From: Aliidiomarina maris
GTDB taxonomy: Bacteria; Pseudomonadota; Gammaproteobacteria; Enterobacterales; Alteromonadaceae
Length of the DNA stretch: 64,000 nucleotides
Direction: 5' to 3'
NCBI RefSeq assembly: GCF_003987335.1
Contig: NZ_PIPK01000002.1
Location: forward strand, 1-64,000
Shown piece after piece: positions 1 through 6,554 of this stretch. The position numbers and the translations under genes are program-made. Positions within the stretch are counted from its first letter, which is position 1; each line of letters opens with the position of its first letter. Under the pieces are notes generated by a model. The model did not search any database. It had not been told where the DNA came from and saw nothing but the letters and a program-made list of their open reading frames with translations.

Positions 1-8
1 AAATCTGG

Positions 9-293
9 CTATTTTTGGTTCTTCGCGAAGTAGGTAGCCGCCTTTTTTAATATGGCCAGGTCCTCTGCCTGTTCAGCTAATTGACGTTTTAATCGAGCAA
101 TTTCAGCGGCTTGCTCTGCTTCTCTGGCGCTCGTGCTAGATTTTTTTTGCGCCGCAGTCCGCCAACTGTACAGCTGGGATTCGTAGACTTTCAGTTCTCT
201 AGCCGCCGCTGCAACGCCTATTCTTTCAGCTAATTTCAGGGCTTCTGCTTTAAATTCTTGTGTGTGGACTTTGCGTATTTTATTTGCTTTCAT
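9..293 (-). CDS. IS3-family transposase OrfA
   Basis: A 94-residue protein with the N-terminal helix-turn-helix of IS3 OrfA proteins (Transposase_8 type), seen in the stretch EFKAEALKLA...GVAAAARELKV...LYSWR. A C-terminal leucine-zipper-like helix (IARLKRQLAEQAEDLAILKK) follows. OrfA binds the element's ends and in IS3 elements is joined to OrfB by -1 frameshifting to make the active transposase. A slippery run lies about 30 bases before its stop. OrfB itself is outside the window, so whether the element is complete cannot be judged. Confidence 0.9.
   Translation of the reverse strand: MKANKIRKVHTQEFKAEALKLAERIGVAAAARELKVYESQLYSWRTAAQKKSSTSAREAEQAAEIARLKRQLAEQAEDLAILKKAATYFAKNQK
42..48 (-). 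other. Probable programmed -1 frameshift site (AAAAAAG)
   Basis: Reading on the minus strand, orfA contains A-AAA-AAG about 30 bases before its stop codon at 9-11. This heptamer is the usual IS3-family slippage signal for making the OrfAB fusion. Position and phase fit; the downstream stimulatory structure and orfB are outside the window. Confidence 0.6.
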
Positions 294-322
294 GATTCAC
301 CTCGTTAAGTGATTTTACTCAC

Positions 323-901
323 TTAGCTCGGTGTCCAAAAGTACTGGTACAGATCACTTTCCATAAAGCTATGGATTAAGTCCGCGCATTCCATACATGC
401 CTCTAAGGTAAGCTCGATTCGACCACTCGCAAGAGAAATACCCTTGATATGACTTGTAAAAGATCTAAGTGCTGCAGCCTTACCAAACCCTTCAATTTCT
501 GAGTCGCTATGCACGATACAGTTTCTCAGTTCGATTAGCCCCCTCATTTTTTGCTTCGTCGCTTCATCAGCAACGGGGCTTAACCCGCATACTTTTTCCG
601 AGTACTTTATGAAGCGCTCTAACGCAGAGCCTTTCAAGTCGTTCCATTTTATCTTTTGACCATCATACTTCTTGAGGTGTGTACAGTATCCCGACATTTG
701 TGCATTTAGAGAAATTAGCAAACTGACGATAAAGGTCTTACGAGTAGTATCTGGATAAATATCTGAAATCAACGATTCACTTTCGCGATGCTCAGAAAAG
801 CTGATTTCTTCAGTCTTTTTCAGTACAAGCTTTAAATCCTGAATGTGACAATCAAGATCAACTAGACTTCCAAAAAATTGTAATCCAGGCTCAATATTCA
901 A
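323..901 (-). CDS. HEPN-like protein of unknown function, 3' end replaced by IS sequence
   Basis: The 192-residue frame begins at a TTG preceded by GAGAGAG, a reasonable ribosome binding site; no ATG is available in frame. It is mostly helical, with the motif RNCIVH near residue 128 (GLIELRNCIVHSDSEI). This matches the R-x4-6-H motif of HEPN domains, many of which are RNases of toxin or defence systems, although the motif alone does not prove the family. The last eight residues (YQYFWTPS) and the stop are encoded by the terminal repeat of the adjacent IS, so the native C-terminus is lost. The start lies 29 bases from an attC-like palindrome, as in an integron cassette. Whether the altered protein still works is unknown. 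Confidence 0.6.
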   Translation of the reverse strand: MNIEPGLQFFGSLVDLDCHIQDLKLVLKKTEEISFSEHRESESLISDIYPDTTRKTFIVSLLISLNAQMSGYCTHLKKYDGQKIKWNDLKGSALERFIKYSEKVCGLSPVADEATKQKMRGLIELRNCIVHSDSEIEGFGKAAALRSFTSHIKGISLASGRIELTLEACMECADLIHSFMESDLYQYFWTPS

Positions 902-929
902 GCTTACTCTCTCAGATTGATGAGGAACA

Positions 930-999
930 CTAACACCTCAATAACCGACACAGCTTTGCTGCGTCCGGCGCCGCAAGCGCTAAGTTGATTGGCCTGTTA
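930..999 (-). repeat. attC-like imperfect palindrome (possible integron recombination site)
   Basis: On the minus strand the element starts TAACAGGCCAATCAAC and ends GGTTATTGAGGTGTTAG. Its two ends are imperfect inverted copies (TAACA..CC.AAT.AAC against TAACACCTCAATAACC), with a GC-rich centre. This matches the R-L / L-R layout of attC sites. It follows the stop of the gene at 1021 and ends 29 bases before the start of the gene at 901, where cassette junctions normally lie. The terminal core GTTAGTG deviates from the strict GTTRRRY consensus, so this is a probable or degenerate site. Confidence 0.45.
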
Positions 1000-1020
1000 T
1001 ATTTTTGTTGGAGCGCACGG

Positions 1021-1752
1021 TCAGGATTGCTCATTGAGAAAATCAACATATTCATCAGGAAGACCATCCCCAATTGTCAGTACCTTTGTAGCGACCCACT
1101 TGTTATAATCACCGCTAGTAGTCATTTTATAGCTAATTTTAACGTGATTATCCATCCTTACAATGGCAACATCTTTCCAGCTAATTTTGTAATATGACTT
1201 TTGACCATCAGCAGTTAATGCGTACACAGGCAGGTCAACGCCCTCATAAAACTGCTTGAAAATTTTTGAAATATTATTAATGTTTAATTTTTCATTACCA
1301 GAATCGTACTGATAACAAATACTTACCCCGTCAACTTTAAATGCTCTCATATCACCATATTCGGACTTTATTTTTATAGAGCCATCGTCTTCTATGTGTC
1401 GATTGATACTTTTCAAGAAATCATAAATAGGCAGCCTCGTTGAAAATGCAATTCCTTTTGAATGATCTATCTCCTTTTTAAAATCCTCAAAAACATCAAA
1501 TGAATTAATGTAATTAAATTGATGACCGTATTGAGATTGACTTATTGTAAGCGAAATGTATTTCCCAATTAAAAAATCTAATCCATTATTTTTTTCATAT
1601 AAATGATAAAGCTTATCATTTCTAAGGTCATACTTACGCAAAGGGAAAAGCTTTGTTGCCAGCATATAACTATTTAACTGAATCTCAAAGAACTTATAGC
1701 CTCTATTTGTTTTCCCCACACTCGCTGAAGTGACTTTATATATGCTTTCCAT
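1021..1752 (-). CDS. Hypothetical protein, 243 aa
   Basis: The frame opens with an ATG at 1752, with a GAAAG ribosome-binding-like stretch just upstream. The sequence is soluble, rich in K, Y, I and N, with no signal peptide, membrane segment or motif I recognise. The C-terminal 80 residues look beta-rich (YKISWKDVAIVRMDNHVKISYKM). The gene is clearly AT-rich compared with the core genes further on. It sits alone between about 180 bases without a clear gene and an attC-like palindrome, so it could be a single integron cassette. No function is proposed. Confidence 0.7.
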   Translation of the reverse strand: MESIYKVTSASVGKTNRGYKFFEIQLNSYMLATKLFPLRKYDLRNDKLYHLYEKNNGLDFLIGKYISLTISQSQYGHQFNYINSFDVFEDFKKEIDHSKGIAFSTRLPIYDFLKSINRHIEDDGSIKIKSEYGDMRAFKVDGVSICYQYDSGNEKLNINNISKIFKQFYEGVDLPVYALTADGQKSYYKISWKDVAIVRMDNHVKISYKMTTSGDYNKWVATKVLTIGDGLPDEYVDFLNEQS

Positions 1753-1936
1753 TAACTTTCATATCGCTCCATTACCAGTTTACATATTGACTCTCATGCT
1801 CACGTAAAAATTGATGATGAGATACAGGTTCATCATTCTAAAAATGATATTATCGCAAATTTACCATCTCTCATTTCATCAATTCAAGTACTAAACCCGT
1901 TACGCGCTCAAGAAGCTGATATAGTTCCTTTTGATT
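1753..1936. other. Intergenic AT-rich stretch; possible plus-strand gene remnant
   Basis: No minus-strand gene is visible here. On the plus strand a frame stays open from 1756 to the stop at 1957-1959 (67 codons) with protein-like composition (for example SLHIDSHAHVKIDDE) but no ATG or ribosome binding site. It could be the tail of a displaced gene or chance in AT-rich DNA. Confidence 0.25.
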
Positions 1937-2257
1937 TTACTTATCAAACCCATCAATAGACCCAAGAGTGGCTTCATGAGTTATCTCGTTTCTTGACTCC
2001 CTAGCGCAATTCAATAAACAACCAATCCTATATTTAAATTTCAGCGACTCAGTGGCTACATTTGAATTTGCTATTTTTGTAAAGCCTTGGTTCAGATAAT
2101 TATATTCACCGTTATTTAAAACACATCTGCTTACGATAGAAAATTTGAATAACGACAATCTTGCCAATGCTTTAGTAGAGGCATCAAAGCGAGTTGCGGC
2201 AGTTAGTGCACGGCAAGAAATACTCAACAATCCATCAGATAAAATCAGATCTTTCAA
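1937..2257 (-). CDS. Small hypothetical protein with HEPN-type RNxxxH motif
   Basis: This 106-residue frame has only a TTG as plausible start and no strong ribosome binding site, so the N-terminus is uncertain. Its C-terminal third reads FKYRIGCLLNCARESRNEITHEA; the segment RNEITH fits the R-N-x3-H active-site motif of HEPN RNases, embedded in a helix. The start lies about 43 bases downstream of a palindromic element after the SIR2-like gene, a cassette-like position. A plus-strand frame at 2145-2486 overlaps but looks like a shadow. It could instead be a shortened relative of a larger HEPN protein. Confidence 0.5.
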   Translation of the reverse strand: MKDLILSDGLLSISCRALTAATRFDASTKALARLSLFKFSIVSRCVLNNGEYNYLNQGFTKIANSNVATESLKFKYRIGCLLNCARESRNEITHEATLGSIDGFDK

Positions 2258-2300
2258 AATTATAAAACTGTTGATTAACTACAACTTCTTCTTAAATGAT

Positions 2301-2340
2301 CATAACGCCGCATTTAGCGGCTTCTCCGCTGCAATGTTTT
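2301..2340 (-). repeat. Short attC-like palindrome after the SIR2-like gene
   Basis: Directly after the stop of the SIR2-like gene the minus strand contains AGCGGAGAAGCCGCT followed by AAATGCGGCGTTATG. The first is a perfect 5-bp hairpin. The outer part AAC..GC pairs with GC..GTT, and the 3' end GGCGTTATG resembles the R' end of attC sites. At about 40 bases it is shorter than known attC sites, so it may be a truncated site or just a stem-loop. Confidence 0.3.
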
Positions 2341-2341
2341 A

Positions 2342-3880
2342 TTACATCTCATCATTGTCCTTTGTTACAAGCTCCAGCCATCCTTCATCACCGATTGACC
2401 TGGTCACTGGATTTACAGGAATTACCTTAATTAAATCGCGGTGCTCTGGCGCAATGCGCAAACGCTTAACCAAGGCTCTTTTCTGAGATTCAGCTGAACC
2501 ATCTTTATCCAAACAAACCCATGCCATTGGCTTTTCTGCTTCCTCGATAAGCTTCCTAAAAAGACCGTTTATGTGACTGTCATCAATGTTAAATCCATAA
2601 CCCACAACGACTAGACGATCACACATAATGTACTCATCGTAGAGACCTACATACCTACGAGACATATCTACAGATGTTAAAGGCTTCAACCCGCTTTGAG
2701 TAAGAACGAAAGGAACATGTATCTGATTCTCCGCTACCTGCTCAGGCTTACACTCTGAGATTACCGAATTTTTGTATGGATTATAGTAATCAGTCACACC
2801 ACCGTTTAAATGCTGGACAGGGGGTATTTCAAAATTAAGGTCCTGCGATATTTTTTCAACCAAATTATTATAGTTAGAAGTTCCAATTGCCGATATTTCA
2901 AGCCCGAGTTGTTCACAGTTTTCAAGGTCGTGATAGTAACCACTTTCGGGGAGATCACCAATCTCCTCCAATTGCTTAACTATATAATCTCGAGTTGCTC
3001 TCAAAAAAATTACCATTTTAGAAAACTTTGCCCATTCTGTTCTGGGCGAAAAAAGGTATCTAAAATGGCTATCTATTAACGATTGATAATCAAGGACGGT
3101 GGTAAATATATTCTCTAATACCTGCTGAGAAACGGCACATAAGACTTCGGAAACATTCCCGTTTTCCAGATCGTAATCGCGACGCTTTTCGAGAAGCAAC
3201 TCCAACGCGGTTAGACCAGCACGACTGAACTCAATCCTAAACATACCTGTAACATCATCGAAAATTGGAATGTCGTCCGGAGCTGCTTCAAAAAGCTCCT
3301 GGTTTAGTCGTTGAACTAAGTGTTGACCATGAGCCCCTACAAGTAACTGAAGAAAAGCTCCTGCGTATCGCTGGAGGTCGGCAGAGTTTTGCCCGCTACT
3401 AATAACACTTAAAATTGCAGAATATGATTCGCTTCCAAAAAGCCTAACTTCATTGGCAAGAATTGGATTCATTCTGATTGCGGTTGAATACAGATGTTCG
3501 CCGAAATCGGTATCCATCTGTTCATTGAACTTCTCTATAAGGTTATTTTTCCCTATACCTAATTGAGCAAGAGCGTATTCGACCTCTTCATCGAAGGTGT
3601 TAAGCCTTCGAATAATTTCATTTTTTCTATATTCAATTGACGACTCGATCAACGCCGTGAATTCATTTTTCCCAAATGCATGAATCCGTTGTGTGGCGTA
3701 GTTCTCCGGAAGCCAGGTAGTTGCGTAATTTGTCCGAGGATCAATCTGACTAAGCTGCTCTCTCAACTTTTTCTTGTGCTCACTCACGTCCTGTCGAAAG
3801 AGATCGATAGCAAACTTCCCTCCACTTGGAAGCCCATAACCTATCTCCGCCCCTGCTCCGAAAAAAAATCCTAATTTCAT
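2342..3880 (-). CDS. SIR2-like domain protein (probable NAD-dependent defence effector)
   Basis: A 512-residue soluble protein starting at an ATG with an excellent ribosome binding site (GGAGG). The N-terminus FFFGAGAEIGYGLPSG (residues 5-20) is the GAG-x-S/E...G-x-P nucleotide-binding loop of SIR2-like proteins. TSNY at 334-337 matches the (T)TNYD motif with its catalytic Asn, HLNG at 357-360 the histidine motif, and VVVGYGFNIDDSHI (424-437) the last Rossmann strand. Known SIR2-like defence proteins (ThsA, DSR and others) hydrolyse NAD+ and stop phage by cell death. I infer a similar effector role here. Unusually, about 300 helical residues separate the first and second motif blocks. It lies 43 bases downstream of the DprA-like gene and may share its transcript. 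An attC-like element lies in that gap, so independent acquisition is possible. Confidence 0.75.
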   Translation of the reverse strand: MKLGFFFGAGAEIGYGLPSGGKFAIDLFRQDVSEHKKKLREQLSQIDPRTNYATTWLPENYATQRIHAFGKNEFTALIESSIEYRKNEIIRRLNTFDEEVEYALAQLGIGKNNLIEKFNEQMDTDFGEHLYSTAIRMNPILANEVRLFGSESYSAILSVISSGQNSADLQRYAGAFLQLLVGAHGQHLVQRLNQELFEAAPDDIPIFDDVTGMFRIEFSRAGLTALELLLEKRRDYDLENGNVSEVLCAVSQQVLENIFTTVLDYQSLIDSHFRYLFSPRTEWAKFSKMVIFLRATRDYIVKQLEEIGDLPESGYYHDLENCEQLGLEISAIGTSNYNNLVEKISQDLNFEIPPVQHLNGGVTDYYNPYKNSVISECKPEQVAENQIHVPFVLTQSGLKPLTSVDMSRRYVGLYDEYIMCDRLVVVGYGFNIDDSHINGLFRKLIEEAEKPMAWVCLDKDGSAESQKRALVKRLRIAPEHRDLIKVIPVNPVTRSIGDEGWLELVTKDNDEM

Positions 3881-3912
3881 TCAACCTCCAAGTTCTCGAA
3901 TCTCATATTGAT

Positions 3913-3953
3913 GTAACGCCGTGCTAAATCATGCTTTGTTGGACCGGAGTTGG
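3913..3953 (-). repeat. attC-like imperfect palindrome between DprA-like and SIR2-like genes
   Basis: Minus strand: CCAACTCCGG ... AAAGCATGATTT ... CACGGCGTTAC. The outer arms pair at six of seven positions (AACTCCG with CGGCGTT) and the centre forms a small AAAGCATGATTT dyad. It overlaps the 3' end of the DprA-like gene and lies 33 bases before the SIR2-like start. It resembles the palindrome at 2301-2340 in its GGCGTTA end. It is short for an attC site and not proven. Confidence 0.3.
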
Positions 3954-4898
3954 CGCCATGACGGCATCACTTGAACAAAGAATTTTTGGAAGTGCTGTTG
4001 CACTGCTTTCTTCACTAAAAATCACAATGCTAGGCTCTTCTGAAATAAGTTGCCTATTTAAATCAAACATTGGGTTGTTTAAGTGCTTCTTTTCATCGTA
4101 GATAACTGCCCTAGGTATTGAATAATCTTTGGCGTAACCCATTGCTAATCTAGAACCGCTATCATTTCCTATATCGTTCTTGGCGTAGCTAGCAGACAAT
4201 ACAATTGAATTGCTAAAGAGGGCCTGTAATCTATCTCGCTCTTGATACCTGCTACTTAGCTTCACTTTGGATTTGGGCGCGGTAAGATATTCAGAAATTA
4301 ATAATCCACCACTTGCCACAATCTCCTTAGCCAAATCTTTGTTCTTGGCTGGCATAATATCGTTTAGCGGGCTTGGGAGGATTGCAACTGTCTTTCCCTT
4401 GGAATCTAAGGCTTGCAAATGAGCAATGGAGTCACATCCCAACGCTAGACCACTAACTATTACAGCGCCATTGGATACCAAGTTAGCAACAAGTTTCCGT
4501 TCTATCGCTTCTATCTCTTGGGTCGGATTCAGTAGTCCTATTACAGCAATATTATTGCTTTCAGTGGATAGCAGCGAAAGATCCCCTTTATAAAATAGAA
4601 AAACCGGGCGTTCACTATTTTTCACGGAGCCGCGATGCGCGGGAAAATCATCATCTCCAATAGCGACAACGCCATCAACTGCACCCGCTGACTCGGAAAG
4701 TATTCTTTGCAACGTCGATTTTTTCTTATTAAAGTCCTCAATGGTGATTGCGCTCTCTGACTTAGCGGATTCGTTCAATAGCTTAACGATGGCTTCTTCG
4801 GGCTTTGGGGTTGAAAGATTTTTAACAATCCAAGCCCGCCCAATACCTTTGTAAATTCTGGCAGCCATGACATTGATGGCATTTTCGCTATATTTCAT
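3924..4898 (-). CDS. DprA/Smf-like SLOG Rossmann-fold protein
   Basis: The 324-residue protein (ATG at 4898, GGAAG upstream) follows the DprA pattern throughout. GDDDFP is at 81-86, then RPVFLFYKGDLSLL, NIAVIGLLNPTQ, GAVIVSGLALGCDSIAHLQAL (144-164), AILPSPLNDIMP and GLLISEYL. The usual RNR-I-x-GLS block is replaced by QERDRLQALFSNSIVLSAS. Classical DprA loads RecA on ssDNA during transformation. SLOG-superfamily members are also predicted to bind or make nucleotide ligands in conflict systems. The C-terminal winged helix of housekeeping DprA is not visible. Its position after a PRTase and a HAD phosphatase suggests a specialised nucleotide-sensing or signalling role; this is inference. An upstream ATG at 5003 lies inside the PRTase gene and lacks similarity. 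Confidence 0.75.
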   Translation of the reverse strand: MKYSENAINVMAARIYKGIGRAWIVKNLSTPKPEEAIVKLLNESAKSESAITIEDFNKKKSTLQRILSESAGAVDGVVAIGDDDFPAHRGSVKNSERPVFLFYKGDLSLLSTESNNIAVIGLLNPTQEIEAIERKLVANLVSNGAVIVSGLALGCDSIAHLQALDSKGKTVAILPSPLNDIMPAKNKDLAKEIVASGGLLISEYLTAPKSKVKLSSRYQERDRLQALFSNSIVLSASYAKNDIGNDSGSRLAMGYAKDYSIPRAVIYDEKKHLNNPMFDLNRQLISEEPSIVIFSEESSATALPKILCSSDAVMAPTPVQQSMI

Positions 4899-4914
4899 AT
4901 CAGCTTCCCATTCC

Positions 4915-5538
4915 TCAAAATCTCTTCGGCGTGTTTCCAATAGCGTAGAACACCACAGACCTAGCCCTGTTATCAAACAAAGCTTGCACCATATCTTCAT
5001 CAATGTTCACCGTTTTTGTATATATATCATCGACAAGTAGGATATCGCGCCCTCGGATATGCTCTGAAAAGTTGCAGGTATCTGAAGCGATGCCTCGATA
5101 GGGCATTCGACCATCGTTTTCGAATCCCTCGACAGGGTTTCGCAGGTGGGTAGTTCTGGTGTTCGTGTGCCGGATAATAAAATTCGACCCATCTATAAAT
5201 CCTGATGTTGAATGAGCATATTCTCCTACCGTTTTCTTAAACAATAACTGGTCTAGACGATAAGAGGATTCTGCCTTGGCTCTTGGGACGACGCAAACCG
5301 TCAAGACACTTGCCTCGACCTGCCTGAGAATTTCCGGGAAATCTGTACTGAGAACCGCATTCAAACCATTTAGGGCGTTTCTAATATGCTGTTGACTCCA
5401 TTTGTGATGGGGATCATTCTTGATTTTATACAGGAAATCAGGATTACCTGGTTGACCCGCTCCAGGAAAGTCGGTATGAAAATACCCTGGCACATTTCGG
5501 CTCAAGAACTGGTTTGCTTCCATTAAGAATTTATTCAT
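4915..5538 (-). CDS. Phosphoribosyltransferase-like protein
   Basis: This 207-residue protein has the PRPP-binding loop of type I phosphoribosyltransferases at 166-182 (ILLVDDIYTKTVNIDED). An upstream strand VLTVCVVPRAKAE (78-90) and a flexible region RTTHLRNPVEGFEND resemble ComF-type PRTases. The loop has TKTVNID where canonical enzymes have TTGxT, so the substrate or even catalysis may differ. The start overlaps the HAD stop by ATGA, a sign of translational coupling, and the next gene starts 16 bases after its stop. PRTase plus HAD pairs occur in the biosynthetic modules of tellurite-resistance (Ter) stress operons; no Ter proteins are seen here. The substrate cannot be predicted. Confidence 0.7.
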   Translation of the reverse strand: MNKFLMEANQFLSRNVPGYFHTDFPGAGQPGNPDFLYKIKNDPHHKWSQQHIRNALNGLNAVLSTDFPEILRQVEASVLTVCVVPRAKAESSYRLDQLLFKKTVGEYAHSTSGFIDGSNFIIRHTNTRTTHLRNPVEGFENDGRMPYRGIASDTCNFSEHIRGRDILLVDDIYTKTVNIDEDMVQALFDNRARSVVFYAIGNTPKRF

Positions 5539-6134
5539 CTTGGAATCCTGCTTACATCTATTATCTGGTCAATTCCAATACCGCAAGCAACAGCTGACTC
5601 AATGGCCTTTTTATCATTCTCAAACACCAGTATGGACATGCTACCTTTCGGAAGTTCGGCCATCAACTGCACGTACTTGTCTCTTTGAGATTCAGCGTCT
5701 CTATAGATCTTCCGCGTGAACTTTTCGATAAGTCCGTGATGGTTGAGTAACATTTCCGCTCGACATCTGCGGCTATTTGTAGCCAATACAACTTCTTTGT
5801 CTTGAACGCGTGCAACCATTTCAATGAGTCGCGGGCTAGTCTCTGTTTCTGAAAGAAATTTATGATATAAGCGTTCTTTAAGTAAGGCGATCTCGTCGAG
5901 TTGTTTGTGAGTGATGGCCGGAATGAGCTCTTCAAGCAAATCTCGCGTTATTCTGGTGCCCAGAGTGAAATCTATTTCTATTTGTGTTGATAAAACGCTC
6001 ATCACAGCATCTTTATACGCTAAGTAATTGGCGTAATCGGAATCCACCAAGGTTCCGTCCAAATCAAACACGATAACATCCGCTCGCTCAGCTTTAGCCA
6101 GCCATTCTTCACGTACTTGAATTCTGTCAACCAT
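5535..6134 (-). CDS. HAD-superfamily hydrolase (predicted phosphatase)
   Basis: The 199-residue protein carries HAD motif I at 23-28 (FDLDGT, nucleophile Asp24 and acid Asp26), motif II in VLATNSRR (about 117-123), motif III Lys in RDKY (about 153) and motif IV in VFENDKKAIESA (about 170-181). It is therefore a probable magnesium-dependent phosphatase with a helical C1-type cap. I chose the ATG at 6134 because GAGGTGG lies at the right distance. The longer frame from 6218 adds residues encoded by the tail of a decayed IS110 element. It is the first gene of the four-gene run and overlaps the PRTase by four bases, so the two are almost certainly co-translated. Confidence 0.8.
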   Translation of the reverse strand: MVDRIQVREEWLAKAERADVIVFDLDGTLVDSDYANYLAYKDAVMSVLSTQIEIDFTLGTRITRDLLEELIPAITHKQLDEIALLKERLYHKFLSETETSPRLIEMVARVQDKEVVLATNSRRCRAEMLLNHHGLIEKFTRKIYRDAESQRDKYVQLMAELPKGSMSILVFENDKKAIESAVACGIGIDQIIDVSRIPR

Positions 6135-6154
6135 GCTCCACCTCATTCGCATAA

Positions 6155-6554
6155 CATCTATGGACGCTCCCATTTGTGCAAGTAAAATATCAAAGCCATA
6201 AGAATGTGTTGCAGCCATCTATCCGGGCTTTCATTACCTGATTTTCTGCGACCACTGACGGTATTCGCTAACTGGGTCCTAATCATTTGAACGCTCTTAG
6301 AGAGCTATGTTAGGTTCAGGTTTGCCCAGCGACGATGTCATCTCTTTGCCTTCTACTTCTTACCTGCGCAACACGGTTGCGAGCCAGTTATCAGGAGTAA
6401 GCCTCCTGGTATTTTGTTCCTCTACTTAGCAGAGCCCAAACGGTTCTAGTTCGAGTGTCGAATGACTGCTTTAGCACCATGCATGAATATACTGCGTAGG
6501 TAACCATAACCGCGTTTGCTGAGCTCGATAATTTTCAAGCGAGAACTATTAGCC
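6155..6554 (-). mobile_element. Remnant of an IS110-family element
   Basis: On the minus strand 6446-6550 encodes about 34 residues ending in LSKRGYGYLRSIFMHGAKAV and a stop. This is the conserved C-terminal block of IS110-family transposases (SKRG..YLR..L.HGA.AV). About 290 bases of non-coding sequence follow and end near 6155 in GGGAGCGTCCATAG, the kind of tail found after IS110/IS1111 transposase genes. The rest of the transposase is missing. A 55-bp imperfect palindrome (CTGGG...CCCAG, 6272-6329) and a hairpin (CAGGAG/CTCCTG, 6392-6408) lie inside. This explains the 420-base space upstream of the HAD gene; no other gene is seen there. Confidence 0.65.
6446..6550 (-). pseudogene. IS110-family transposase, C-terminal fragment
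   Basis: Only the block NSSRLKIIELSKRG...FMHGAKAVIRHSN followed by TAG remains. It matches the transposase_20 domain of IS110 enzymes. The N-terminal DEDD catalytic domain is absent, replaced by the neighbouring membrane-protein gene at 6555. Confidence 0.65.

Larger units (their letters stand above)
1..351 (-). mobile_element. IS3-family insertion sequence, partial (left end in window)
   Basis: The outer end of the element is seen at 351, where the minus strand begins TGTACCAGTACTTTTGGACA, the form of an IS3-family terminal inverted repeat. It is followed by orfA. The orfB integrase and the other end lie beyond position 1. The insertion interrupts the gene at 323-901, whose reading frame runs into the terminal repeat. 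The exact boundary is inferred from the TG...CA rule, because the other end and the target duplication are not visible. Confidence 0.8.

Noticed and set aside
2145-2486. Plus-strand frame of 113 codons
   Set aside because: It overlaps the SIR2-like gene end and the 1937-2257 gene, crosses the palindrome, and has no ribosome binding site; treated as a shadow.
4899-5003. Longer start of the DprA-like gene (35 extra residues)
   Set aside because: The extra part lies inside the PRTase gene, has no similarity to DprA, and the ATG at 4898 has a good ribosome binding site.
6135-6218. Longer start of the HAD gene (28 extra residues)
   Set aside because: The extra sequence is the tail of the IS110 remnant; GAGGTGG directly precedes the ATG at 6134.
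6272-6329. Large imperfect palindrome CTGGG...CCCAG as tRNA, terminator or ncRNA
   Set aside because: No tRNA arms or T tract; it lies in the tail of the IS110 remnant, where such dyads are common.
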